Shown one piece after another: positions 23,095 through 35,046 of a stretch of DNA of 64,000 nucleotides. Below the pieces are notes generated by a model. The model saw only the letters and a list, made by a program, of their open reading frames with translations. It made no database searches and was not told the origin of the DNA. A program made the translations under genes and the position numbers. This stretch comes from Daphnia pulex (lineage: Eukaryota > Arthropoda > Branchiopoda > Diplostraca > Daphniidae). Each line of letters starts with the position of its first letter. Within the stretch, counting starts at the first letter, position 1. The stretch lies in the NCBI RefSeq assembly GCF_021134715.1, contig NC_060021.1, positions 3,596,001 through 3,660,000 of the forward strand, written 5' to 3'.

Positions 23095-24790
23095 ACAACC
23101 AAACCCTTGTAACGCCAACCGATCCTATCACCACCCCTCAAAACCAACAAGAGGATCTACCCAGAAGATCTGCGCGTGTCCTCAAATACAACCCCAGATA
23201 CCAAGAATTCCGAAAATCGATAGGACTGACCGCCCTGATCGAGGATTTCAAAAGCAGACACTCAGCTGCTCTATTCACCAAGTCATTCGAACCTCAATCC
23301 TACATGGACACCCTAAACTCTAAAGACGCTGACAAGTGGATGCTGGCCTTTAAAGAGGAATATGATTCTCTGATTGAAAATAAGACATGGTGAATCGTAC
23401 TTCCCGCTCCAGGCTGCTCCCCAATCATCTGCAAATCGATAGGCAAGTTGAAACCTGCTTACGACACTGTTCCTGAACGCTACAAAGGGCGTCTAGTAGC
23501 TATCGGCACTAAAAAATGATTTGGAATTTGACGAGGTCTTTTCCCCAGTGCCACATCAAAAAGCCGTAAAAGCCGCATTCTGCGAGATAGCATCCCGGGA
23601 CCTAGAAGTAATCCAATTCGATATCAAAACCGCGTTCCTGTACGCTATTCTTGACAAACCCATCTTCATGAGGCAGCCCGAAGTATTCATCACAAAAGGG
23701 AAAGAAAATCATGTCTTTCTACTCATTAAGTCACTTTACGGGCTGAAACAAGCACCCAGATTGTGGTACAACAAACTCGACAGCGTTCTCTGCAAATTCG
23801 GTCTGAAAAACTGTGCAGCTGACAGATGCATCTACATCCATCGCACCACTGATGAATTCACCATAGTCATCGCCCCATGTCGATGACAGCTTTGCCGCAA
23901 GTAACAGCAACACCGTACTACAAGAAATCGGAACCAATCTAGGCAACAACTTCAAGATCAACTCAGATCCCCAGACTCGCTACATTGGTCTAAACATCCT
24001 ACGAGATCGCGCCACTAAAAGAAATTTTCCTGTCCCAATCTCATATGATCGAGAAAATATCCCAACGGTTCGGTATGTCTAATCTTTTTTCAAAAACTTT
24101 TCCAGCAGATCCGACTCACTACAAATCACCAACCGAAGAGCGAGGGAGAGAAGAATGCTTCCCCTTACCCTTATAAAGAAGCCGTCGGCGCTCTTCTGTA
24201 TCTCGCACTGATTAGCCACCCAGACATTTCGTCGCTGTTGGGCAAGTGTCTAGATACTGTCAAAACCCAAACCAACACCACTGGAAGGCAGTAACCCAAA
24301 TATTCGCCTATTTCAACGGGACTATGGACTACGGCATTTGGCTAGGCGGAAACAGGAATGGACTAACCGGCTACACGGATGCTGACTTCGCCGGTGACAG
24401 AAACGACTACCGTTCCACCTCCGGAGAGATCTTCTTCTTCAACAGAGGGCCTGTATCCTGGTTCAGCAAAAAACAGCACTGTCAACAACGGAATCCGAAT
24501 ACATCGCCACATGTGAAGCCACCAAGACTATTGTTTGGATCAGCTGCCTCCTAGAAGACTTCAATTGTGTGGAACAACAGAATATACCCCTTTACTGCGA
24601 TAACCAAGGCGCAGTGCGACTAGCCTACAATGTGAATTCCACCAACGAACCAAGCCCGTCCTAGTAAAATACCACTACATCAGACAGAAAATCTCAGAAG
24701 GGAAAATTAATCTAATGTATGTACCGTCCGACGATCAACTTGCTGACATTGGGCGTATCAAGTAGGTTATCCGAGCGATCGCGATTCCCA
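23095..24790 (+). pseudogene. Ty1/copia Pol remnant (RT and RNase H)
   Basis: The best frame, 23521-23886, has the copia RT blocks: FDEVFSPVPHQKAVKAAFC, FDIKTAFLYAILDKPIFMRQ and LLIKSLYGLKQAPRLWYNKL. A frame change near 23880 puts HVDDSFA, the YVDD-equivalent, in the next frame. RNase H follows at 24246-24554 (TGYTDADFAGDRNDYRSTSG and VSWFSKKQ). Many stops occur. The 5' part with gag, protease and integrase is missing and is replaced by the LINE end at about 23090. A 3' LTR may lie near 24826-24965, but I cannot prove it without a second LTR. Confidence 0.85.
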
Positions 24791-25903
24791 TAAGGCTCCA
24801 TGTAAATTATAGTCCCTAAGTTTTTCCGTTGGGAGGCGTGTGCCGAATCCAAGAAATTGGTGTTCAGACGACGCGGTAGCGTCTAGGTCTCAATAAATAA
24901 ATAGCTATGAAGCTGTCTATGGTGTAGTTTTGCTGTGGATTACACTTTACGCTAAACATATTCTTGGTAAGTAATTTTTTATATAATTGCTTGGCAATTC
25001 AACCAATCAAATGCTCTTTTACATATTGAAGATTTGTGTTGAACTTGGACATGCAAATTGGACGACAAATTCCATTGTCGTTCACTTGCTCGTCTTTCGA
25101 TTGAGTGAAACTGAATAGAATGACTCAAAAACATGGAAATGTTTGTTATACTGACACAGCCACACAAAGTGAGGTTATGTTTTACTTACTTTTACAAGAC
25201 TGAGTAAGTATGCGTGCTTCAAATAGAGGAATATGCTGAAGGTAACTTTACCAACCTCAAAGTAAAGCGAGCAAGTAAAACATAGTCGACATTACAAAAA
25301 TATTTTCTTTTCTAGGTGCTTGGTGGTTTGAAAAACAGTACTGAGGCTAGGCTGCAGTTGAACCCCGTTATACAACTGCTTAGGATTGTTGGAATGTGTT
25401 CATCATCAGAGAAGGGTCACTTTGCTGAACATTTCAAATAACTCAGTCGCAGCAACGGCATTCAAGCTTGCCAACCTCTCCTGTTGTTGCCTTCCCCTCT
25501 GCTTGCTCTCAGCAAACATCAGGGTGAAAGGGTAATGTGAGTTTTCATTTAACAATTGAATAACCCAAATTATGAACTGACGATCACGGGATATTCTGTG
25601 TTATTCTAGAACCACCACTGTCATAACCACCGTTACTACGGACAAAAGAAGAACCGGCAGTCTCCATCGGCAGCAATGATGCCGCTTTTCTTGCTGGCAT
25701 CTAAAATATCCTCACGTAAGCTTCGATACATTGTTTCTTTTGAACTATTCCAAACAATGTATGTTAACATTTAGACCACACGTCCGTTCAGTAAGTATAT
25801 TACGTTGGCTTCAGGAAATCATTTGAACTGTCTAACAAGTGGAAAGCAGTGACCTATTTATTATAAATCACGGTACACAATTTTGTTTTTCAGAATTATA
25901 AAT
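24791..25903. other. Intergenic; possible copia 3' LTR at its left end
   Basis: About 24826-24965 follows the Pol remnant directly and may be an LTR. The rest shows no coding frame with a domain. Confidence 0.35.
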
Positions 25904-27359
25904 TCATTTCCGAGCAGCTAGGGCTTCGATGGCCATAGCTATTTTAGTCATTGCTTCGTTTTTCCCGAGTTGGGATTTTGCGATTCTTTCTAGGGCCGCG
26001 GCTCGCTTTCGTTCAATTTCTACCATATCAGTTTTGAGGGAATTGGCAGCATTTTCCGTCCTCTTTGACTTTCCCTATTATAATAGAAGTAATTGCAATG
26101 TGAGTTTGAACATTATAAAGGCTAGTGTTTACCCTTTTTTTCACGGAGTCAACAACATCAGTGACATGTTCTAATGTCACGATAGGATTGTTTTCCAGCA
26201 GCTTTTCCAGACTCTCCGTGTATGGCCAGCGAAGCCGTTCTTTAGGATCTGTGCCAGGCACACATAACTGCAGGTAGACTCGCTTCATGTTTCTCCATTT
26301 CACACTGCAATCCATAGCGGATCGACTGTAGTGTCCCTCATTTTTCATAAGCCGTTCCACCTAGCAGATAATAAAATTCATTAGTTACAAATATTATCCA
26401 GTAAAGGCAGGTTGTTACATTTTCCCATAGTTTTTTTTATTTATTTTTGAAATGGAATTGAAATCTTCAAGCATTTCTTCCATGATGCAGAGTAGGCACT
26501 CGATCTCTTTCGTAGTCCACGTGCGGTTGTCGTCGCCCAAATTATTATTCTATGCAGTCTTCGCCGTCTTCGCCTCTTTTTTATTTTTGGGTGCAGCCAC
26601 TTTATCTTCGAATCCATTTCCAGATTCACTTGACGTGACGTGTTTGGCCTTTTTTACACTGCTGCTCTTCTTCTTAACAGGCGGGACCAGTTGATCTTTT
26701 TGTTTACGTTTCAACCGTTTTTTGGGTGGTTGTTTCGGAAAAACACTAATCGTGCCTCCCGAAACAAATACTCTAGAAGCCGCTCCGGTTCTGGAACAGG
26801 ACGGAACGTCCGATGAATCGCTATCGATTACAATCGTTTTGGGCGGCATCACTTCGTCTTCTTCATCCGATTCTATCGGGGCTGGCTCATTCTCGTCCCA
26901 TTCACGCTGGGTCCGCTCTTGCTCTTCCCATTCACGGTCAGCCAATTCTCTCTCGACCCTCTCGCTCTCCAATTTCTCTCTCTCCAACCTTTCTCTCTCC
27001 AATCTCTCTGTCTCAACCTTCTTTCTCCCGCCTTCTTTTTCGGCACCTTCTCTGTCGGCCTGTTCCTTCTCTTCACCGTGTTCTGTCTCTGTCCTCTCCG
27101 TTGCCTCGTGTCCGCTTAAAGGAGTTGGTTCTCCGCGAATCGCTTGTTTGCGCATGAATTCCTCTTTTGTGATGCAAAAATGCTCCCATGCACGCACTGT
27201 TACCTGCGCCTTATAGTCCGAATCTGTAAGCGAGAGACGTACTATGTCAGAGTTTGCGCAACAATTAAAAGACAAATTTTACCTTACCAGTTTCAAATTT
27301 CAATTTCAATTGTTCCGTCACTTGTTTGACAATACTTCCCCAACATTGGAACTTAAATT
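25904..27359 (-). CDS. Myb/SANT-like domain protein with charged coiled coil
   Basis: Exons traced: 27288-27359 (FQCWGSIVKQVTEQLKLKF), about 26440-27223, 26133-26360 and 25904-26074, with matching phases at 27288/27223 and 26133/26074. The large exon has a Glu/Arg-rich helix (ERLERERLEREKLESERV) and a Lys-rich tail, then RTWTTKEIECLLCIMEEML, the start of a Myb/SANT-like helix bundle that continues as VERLMKNEGHYSRSAMDCSV. It ends with a helix, ERKRAAALERIAKSQL, as in many insect regulatory proteins of this class. Two defects: TAG at 26550-26552 lies in frame, unless a 51-nt intron from GTGGCT removes it, and one base must change in T8 (26431-26438) to join the SANT helices. The 5' start is not found. 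It probably binds DNA; the target is unknown. Confidence 0.6.
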
Positions 27360-27808
27360 CTAGCAATGCATATCAAGGTTTTACGGTAAAGCTGTTGGAA
27401 GACGACATGGCTAATGTAACCTACTCCGGTAAACTTTGCTGTTCAACTGACCTTTTACTGGCTTGCTTTCAACTGACCATGAACAGCGTACCTATTTCTT
27501 TTTCTAAAATCTAAAGTTTTCCTATCCATTTCCTTTTTTTAGGTACGAAACCCAGACCTTTTTCTGCTTCCTAACCCATCCTCTTATTTTCGGTTTTCTG
27601 AATTTTTTTTTGTTCCCGGCCAATAGTACTTTCGTATTTCATTAGTCATTACCATACCTTCATTTTATGTTAGGTATCACTAAATACTCCTGATCGCCTT
27701 CTGTCTTCGAGTCATCTCTTTTATTTTGCGCCATGCTTACGCTAACATTGGCAAGGATCCGGTTGTTATGGCCCTATCGCAGTGACAACGGGACCTTGTT
27801 TATAGGTA
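27360..27808. other. Intergenic upstream of the SANT-like gene
   Basis: The missing first exon and promoter of the minus-strand SANT-like gene should lie here. I could not identify a start codon that fits. Confidence 0.35.
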
Positions 27809-28017
27809 CAGTATCGTCCAAAAAAATCCGAACGCACCCCTTTTTCAAAAGCCCAGTTTAATGTAGATTCTTTGTTTTTAACTTTCAAGACTTCATATTA
27901 TGTGAAGAATTAATTGTTTTACAAAGTTCATTTATTAGAATTAAGAAAAAAATGCAGAAATATTTTTTTTAAATAAAGAAAGAGACCATGGTGTTCGGAT
28001 TTTTTTGGACGATACTG
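27809..28017 (-). mobile_element. 209-bp MITE, copy 2 (Tc1/mariner-type ends)
   Basis: The length and almost every base match 14260-14468 in reverse orientation. Flanking TA is at 27807-27808 and 28018-28019. The closeness of the copies means recent activity of this family. Confidence 0.92.
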
Positions 28018-28705
28018 TACATCATGGACTGTGGTATCGTCAAGCCAACTTACTTTTGTTTTTTCATTGTTTCACATTTTTTGTTGATATTTTTAACTTT
28101 TTTGCGAAAGTTCTGCCACTAAAATCGCTTGCGGAAGGCATTGGAATAATTCATGTATTTGCGTAACATTTAGAATTCATGCATTAATCCCATCCGTCCT
28201 TTCTCCGGTGACTTCTAAGGCTCGATGGACGCATGAATGGTAAGTATTATCAACAACGTTATTCAAGTTTATCTATACGACCATATTCATTTATTTCTTT
28301 TCACACAGAGTTTTTTTGTATTTGAGGCTGCTGCTGGGCTTAAAAGGGAAAGTGGAGAGAAGAGAAACGTCAAAATAAATGTGTGCCATAACAGGGCATA
28401 AAACCTCTACACGGCACAGATGAAATGTGACTCCACAAACCGGGTAAAACTAGAAAAAAAAAACACGAGAGTTTGTATCGCAGATCCAAAGATTATTCGA
28501 CTTTTCCCCCTTTTTTCCGCCATGGCTGATTGCCACTTTCCACGGACTCACCGTAGGTCACTCCTTATAGATTGCTGGAATTTCCTTATTCACTATGGTG
28601 AAAAGTGGCTTAAAATTGGTCTCTCGTAATACATTAGCTTTCATTACAGTATAAAAACGAAGCGGGAAACCCAAAAAAAACGCGACAGTTGTATTTAGCG
28701 CAGCT
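28018..28705. other. Intergenic, no gene seen
   Basis: I find no domain-bearing frame. The stretch probably includes the old promoter of the carbonic anhydrase pseudogene that follows. Confidence 0.35.
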
Positions 28706-30110
28706 ATGACGACGAAAAATTTGGAAATGGTGGAGAAGTGTTCGTTGACGTGTCAGGTATATATGCTGTCAGTCAACTTCTTGTCAAACAAAGTATTAAT
28801 TTCATTATTTTGAACAAGTGTTGGTGCTAACATGTTTTGCGGCTGCCATTGCCAAGCCGAATTTGGCGCCTGCTAATTCCATTGCTAGTTTCCTTAATTG
28901 GAATGAGCAACGAGTCACATTGCGGAGGCCAGCATCAATCACCCATCAATATCGAATCGAATAAGGGCTTCCTAGCCAACTACCCCGAATTCATTTTCCA
29001 CCAATATGACCGTGTTTTTCCCGAAATATTAAAGAACGACGGATACACTGTTAATGGATAAACAAGAACACACCCAACAGTTGAACTAAAGATTGAAGAG
29101 CAAGGCGAGGAATTGCCTTTCATCAACGGTGGAGGCCTGGGCGACCGCTACAACTTTGTACTGTACAACTCCACTTCCGCTGGGGCGAAAGTGTACGTGG
29201 CAGTGAGCACATAATTAATGGCAAGCAGTAAGCAATTTAATTCTTAATTATATTTTCAATTGAATTCAAACTAATTTTTGTGATTTGATGTTTCCTTTTA
29301 AGATATCCCGCAGAAATGCACATCGTTCACTACAACTCAAAATATGGAAACTTTAATGATGCTCTAACACAAGCAGATGGATTAGCTGTCTTGGGGGGTT
29401 TGATTGAGGTTTGTATTGTATTACTAATAAAACACTTATCTTTTGTTGTCTGCCTTTTTCTTGGAAAAATGTTGTGCCTAAAATGCACCTACAAATTAAC
29501 GAGTACAAAAGAAAGGGAGGGAGAGTTAACCCAATTGTTCTTGTCGCTCGGCTTTTATAGTCCATGATTAATATTTGCTTTGATACTTATACCGGAAAAT
29601 GTTATACGTTGTACTCCAACATTTTTTAAAAATACTTAGATAATAATTGCTCATCCTGATTGTTTTTTCTTTTTGTTATGGTAGCTGCAACCATGGGACA
29701 ACATGGCATTCCGACATCTCGAACAATTTGATAACATCGTCAATCCCAGTACCACCAACACCGATGCTTTGCAGTTTTCTGTCCCGCTGTCGGAGCTTCT
29801 ACCTGATAACACTAGCAGTTTCTTCAGATACAACGGACAGTTGACTACTGGAAATTGCAACGAAGATGTCACCTGGACGATTTTCGACACGCCAATCGCT
29901 ATTTCTGAACGACAGGTAAGATTTCCTTGTTCTTCTGTCTATGAATAGAACAGGAAAGCGACGAAGCTTTACATCATTATTGATATGAATTTCAATATTT
30001 AGTTGGCAAAGTTCAGGCTGCTACTTATTGATGACAATGGCAATCATTTGAGACAAACAGTTCGTCCAACTCAACTGCTGCACGAACGAGTTGTAATGTA
30101 CCCACTGCCC
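28706..30110 (+). pseudogene. Alpha-carbonic anhydrase, copy A (decayed)
   Basis: The exon order of an alpha-CA is clear. A first exon at 28706-28756 (ATGACGACGAAAAAT) is followed by a signal-like LTCFAAAIA near 28830. CGGQHQSPINIES follows after a one-base insertion near 28910, then PFINGGGLGDRYNFV, YPAEMHIVHYNSKYGNF, the large exon 29682-29914 (FFRYNGQLTTGNCNEDVTWT) and a last exon from 30002 with LHERVVMY. Breaks: the donor after GYT is TT instead of GT at 29051, a 4-5 nt insertion near 29160 shifts the frame, and the zinc-ligand block reads HFRWG, so the second His is Arg. The C-terminus runs into unrelated sequence. It cannot make an active enzyme. Confidence 0.85.
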
Positions 30111-30356
30111 AGATACTGCCCACTACTGCCCAGATATGATTTACGGTGATATGAGATATGAGCCACGGTTACCCATAGTTTAGAAAGCCGCGCCAACAAA
30201 TCATTGTCGGAGGTGTAAGGGGGTAGGGGGTAAAACTTGAGAAAATCGAGCAAATAAGGTAGCTCAACCTCTACCATAGGCTAACACCATCCGCCAATAC
30301 ACAGTAAAAAGGCGTATTTTTGAGCTACACGTATAGAAACTTTCAGCCGCGACTGT

Positions 30357-31701
30357 ATGACGACGAAGGAAGCTTCTTTGCTGCGCAAGGTAAACGCGTC
30401 TGTTTACATTTTTTGTTTTTTAAAACTGACAGTTCCTTTCCAGGGAGCAAATTTTATGTTTTGGGCAGTTCACACTTTTAGACCTATTATCGTAAATTTG
30501 TCGATTGGCAAACCCAACATGGCGCAACTAAATCCCATTGCTAATTTCCTAAATTGGGAAGAGCACGAATCACATTGCGGAGGCAAGAACCAGTCGCCCA
30601 TCAACATCGAATCGAAGGATGCCATCATCGCCAATTATCCTGAATTCATTTTCCACAATTACGAACTTGTTTTCCCCGAAGGATTGGAGAATAACGGTTA
30701 CACTGGTAAGGAATATTAATATTATTTACACCCTTGCATTGCATTATAGTTTTTTTGTATCTCTTCATTTGGAATTGTATACAATAGTTGAATTAAAAAT
30801 CTAAGAGCAGGGAATGGGCGCGGAATTGCCCTTCATTACGGGCGGAGGCCCCACCGACCGTTACAACTTTGTACAGCTCCACTTCCACTGGGGCCGAAGT
30901 TTTTCTGGCAGTGAACACAGAATTGATGGAGAACAGTGCAAAGTTGATCAAATAGCATACGGTATTTATGATTCAATTCATTTCATAATGTTATTTACTC
31001 CTATTTTAGATATCCGGCCGAACTGCACATGGTCCATTACAATTCGAAATACGGAACTTTTAGCGAGCTCTGTCTCACGAGGATGGATTGGCTGTATTTG
31101 GGATTATGATTGAGGTTTAAATATAGTTTATTTCGATAAGAACTTGTCGTAAAGTCACATTGTTATTTATATTTGTTTTACTTTCTTAGCTGCAACCGAG
31201 AGACAACATTGCATTCCGACATCTGGAACAATTTGATAACATCATCGATCCCAGTATCGCCAAAAGCGATGCATTGCGATTGCGATATTCTGTCCCATTG
31301 TCGGATCTTCTTCCTGGTAATACCGACAGTTTCTTCCGATACAACGGATCGTTGACTACTGGAGACTGTAACGAAGACGTCATCTGGACGATTTTTGATA
31401 CTCCGATTGCTATTTCTGAACGACAAGTAGAAATATTTTACGTTTCACATCAAGTTTTATATAGATGATGGTAGAAACTGACGGAAGAGAAATTGTATCT
31501 AATTTTTTTTTTTTTATTATTATTTGGTTGGCAAAGTTCAGATGGCTACGTGATGAACACGGAAACGAATTGATAGAAAATGTCCGGTCAACTCATCTTC
31601 TGCACGATCGAGTTGTTATGTACCGTCCACAGTCAAATCCTTCAAGTCCATTACTTTCATTACCAGATCTTATCTCAGCGATAGAATTTCCACTTGAGTA
31701 A
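30357..31701 (+). pseudogene. Alpha-carbonic anhydrase, copy B (decayed)
   Basis: This tandem copy has the same exon plan. The first exon at 30357 (ATGACGACGAAGGAAG) has donor gtaaac. The second exon has ESHCGGKNQSPINIES and ends at an intact donor at 30706. TAA at 30802-30804 interrupts the third exon where copy A has Glu. LHFHWGRSFSGSEH keeps two zinc His, and AELHMVHYNSKYG keeps the third. One base is lost near 31068, shifting the frame before the Asp-Gly-Leu block. The exon 31190-31424 (SFFRYNGSLTTGDCNEDVIW) is open, and the last frame ends at 31701 (LISAIEFPLE). Its active site is better kept than that of copy A, but it has two clear breaks. It could be a recently lost gene. Confidence 0.85.
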
Positions 31702-32152
31702 ACAACAATGTTGTTCTTTTGCGGCTGCCACCGCCCTCCTCCGGACCCATCCAACTCCGCGTCTCAGTCCCCTGTTCATGGACCGTTACCATCCGTAATA
31801 TTTCACCTTTTTTGCATATTTTACACGACTGTAAATATAATTATAACATTAGTTTTCTCAACGGGCATTTACATGTACGTCACTGTAAGTTTTTCACTGT
31901 TGTCTGCAGATTTCGACGCTAATGACTGAAGCCAAGCAAAATGAAATGTTGATAAATGATTTTTATACTCCATCTATTCTATTCTTCACCCCGCCTATTC
32001 CACTGATTAATTTTCTGTTTACTTCTTACTAACACCTCAACCGACCAATCAAAATTGTAGAACAACAAATTTACTCAGCAATACAATATACACTGATTCA
32101 CAACATAGACGCAATTCTATTTCTTTTGATTTGTCCAACTAATGGTTCACGT

Positions 32153-33755
32153 TCAACAAGGACGTTGTCGTCCTTCCTCGTTGATGTCGACAGCAAAATC
32201 TTCATCATCAAGACCGTCAACTTCTATTGTGAAGTTATGTAGGCAACAAGCTGCGATGATGAAGCTTGGAATCAAATCCAATCGCCTCATGTAAAGAAAC
32301 TTTAACCGTCGAAATTTTCCTTTCAGGCGAGCAAATGCTCGCTCAATTGAAGATCTATCGCAGTTCAGAGTACAGTTGAAAAGTTTCTGTTCCTATGGGG
32401 AATTATAACAATGATTAAAGTTTCGTACAACATAGTTGAAGTTATCAATGAATTAATTCATCTTGTCTATCTCCATAGAACTCCATGATAAACACATAAC
32501 GATTTACCTCGTTTGCACCTGCTCTTCGATATGATTTTAGCAAACGTTCAGACAAAGGATAGGCAAGATCTCCAATTAAGTGATAATCGGTGCCTGCCAG
32601 TCTTTCCTGAAGTGTTTGCCCTAGCTCGCTGTTTGCAAAGACACGGGCATCATGCATCGACCCTGGCCACCCTGTGCTCACGGATGTGAACTTGAGGCTG
32701 GTGGTACAGGTTGCTTGAAGGGTAACGGCGCAAAATTTTTTGTGGCATGTATATGCTGCAAAGTGTTTCATGGGTTGCACTATTTTAATTAATGTGCCGT
32801 CGACCACACCTAAAGTGTAAGCATAGTAAAAAATATTGATTATAGATTTTGCATTTCTTTTGGGGGATTAAGCAGGCTCCCGGGAATAATTGTAATAGAA
32901 AGAATGTAAACAAGCATATTTTGGATATTCATTTATGTCATCTGAAAACATACATATGGTGTATGGAAGTTGAAAATTATCGCTAATGGCATTGTACTCA
33001 TCACGATTTGGCCAACAAATAAAGTCGGTAGCATTATCCATGATTACTTTGCAGGTGGCAAGAAAAATGAAATGGGCGTCACCTGTTTGAGGGTTTAATG
33101 CTTACTCAGTAAAAATACTAAACGAAAATGCTGAGCAAATTTTTGTCACCTGGCAGCATTCCGAATCGATCTCCGACTGTTCTGAATGATTCTTGGTTGC
33201 CAATGGTCCAAAGAAATGATAAAAGTTCACATTATGGGAAACAGTTGAAAATGGCAAGTAGTGTGTAAATCTATGCAGCAATCTCTGTACAAAATAAATT
33301 AATGATACTTAAGAGCAATGATTAACGTACGACTTTCCCCATACCACATAAGCATCTCGACTCATTCTAAAGTGCCGCTTGAAAGCATCGTTTGAGTATC
33401 TCCAAACGGTCACTTGGACATAATTGGTGATACCAACGAAAGGCGTAGGGCCCAGTCTTATTCGCTGATTTATCACTAAATTGCGGTCCGCAATTGGATA
33501 CGCATATTCGTCTATCAAATCTAACTCAATGTGATCGTCGTTGATGACTTCTAGTTCACCCACAAGCATAGCTGTGACGTCAGCCATTGCAAGCGTAGAC
33601 CGTTTATTATTAGTGATGACCCTACCAAAACTGCTTTCACCGTAAACATTCCGCTTTGTTCGATATACAATTCCCCCGCAAGATGTCCCCACATCATAAC
33701 GACTACACTTGTAATCTGCTTGAAAGCCGTCAAGTGAAAAATCAGTCGAATCCAA
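32153..33755 (-). CDS. PIF/Harbinger transposase-like gene (HARBI1-like), with introns
   Basis: Five exons fit by splice site and phase: 33345-33755, 33150-33284, 32954-33082, 32509-32809 (donor at 32508/32507) and 32153-32392. Their introns are 60, 67, 144 and 115 bp. Exon 1 ends with KRHFRMSRDAYV; exon 2 carries LWTIGNQESFRTVGDRFGML. The DDE nuclease residues are present: VDGTLIKIVQP (first Asp), HLIGDLAYPLSERLL (second Asp) and SSIERAFARLKGKFRRL (Glu). LIPSFIIAACCLHN is the usual end block; the stop is 32153-32155. One base is missing in exon 2, whose 135 nt do not fit the phases on either side. Introns and the absence of visible TIRs hint at a domesticated HARBI1-like gene, but the frameshift leaves decay possible. 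Confidence 0.7.
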
Positions 33756-35046
33756 GGAATCGCGATTGCTCGGATAACTTACTTGATACGCCCCTTAGCT
33801 ACCTGATACGACCAGAGACTCTTCTGATTCACACAGCTTCGACTACGACGTTTGACATACGTTGCTATAGAGACGCGCACAGACGTCACGCCCCGGGACG
33901 TATACGAGCATGAAAGCCCCCTAGTGGTGTGTGTTTTAATTACCGTGCCAAACAACACAGCTGAATGTGTTTCGAATCCCAAGAAGACTCTACCCATTCT
34001 GTTGAACTGTCTAGACCAGCTAACAGCTAGCAAGCCAATACAGAAGCAGAAGCAGTTGTTTGAGTAATACCAATAAAGCTTCAACAATCAATTTGGGGTT
34101 GAAAGGTTACATTAAGATGCCTGCACACATTTGTCAGTTTGACCACAAACTTCAGGCTACTACAATAATTCTAAGGAAACAGAAAACATGTTAGAATTGC
34201 TGAATTACAAAAACTTGCATTTTTATTCAAGTGAAGAAGGAGACTTACTTGCTTAATGAAACCTGAATACACAAACCAAGTGCAATATGTGTGGATCAGG
34301 GATGATCACCTCCTCTCAAAAGTCGGTAAACCAAAAATCAACATCCTTGTCCTTCATGAAGTGATTCATTGCCATGCCCAGCAAAAACAATAGATGAATC
34401 ACGAGTTTCCCACCTCTAAGAGTTTTACGAACTGAAATCTGGCATCAAATAGAAGTGTAGAGAGCATATACAGGTGAAGAAAAAAAACTTAACCTATTAG
34501 GAGTATCACTATACATACCTGTAGTAAAAACGAACCACATCCGACGCTAATATCCAAAGATATGGAAAATTTGGTCCAGCTTTCCAGTATGACTGATTCT
34601 GTTACTGCTCGAAATTAAAGCTTTCCAACAAACTACTCTGAAAGCAGATCCCAGACAAGAAAGCCAAGAAAATATGTGTGAAACTGGGATGTTGCACTAA
34701 ATCCTTCACTGAGGTGATGAAGAATTACAATGCGACCACCTTGTCTAGCATGACTGAGTTTGCCATCCTAATCATCTAAAAAGCTAGACGCCATCTCAAC
34801 AGTCTCTAAGGTAACATAAAATGGGTGTTTCCGTTTTCGTCTATCCAATAAATTGAATTCCCCAAACACCAAAAAAATAAAGAAACTTTATCTGGGAATT
34901 GATGCTGATGAAAAAAAAATAAAAATAAATACCAATAATGATTGACATCACATGGAAGAAGCTGATAAATTTATTGACTGATTAAGAACATACACGTCAT
35001 GCCGTTCGTAACATACACTTGAAAGTCTTTTAACTCCTCCTTTACA
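33756..35046. other. Intergenic, no gene seen
   Basis: I see no domain, no long repeat and no RNA gene here. Confidence 0.35.

Noticed and set aside
26722-27216. Plus-strand open frame of 164 codons, Ser/Leu-rich
   Set aside because: It lies opposite the Glu/Arg-rich exon of the SANT-like gene; Ser and Leu codons are the complement of repeated GAG/AGA codons.
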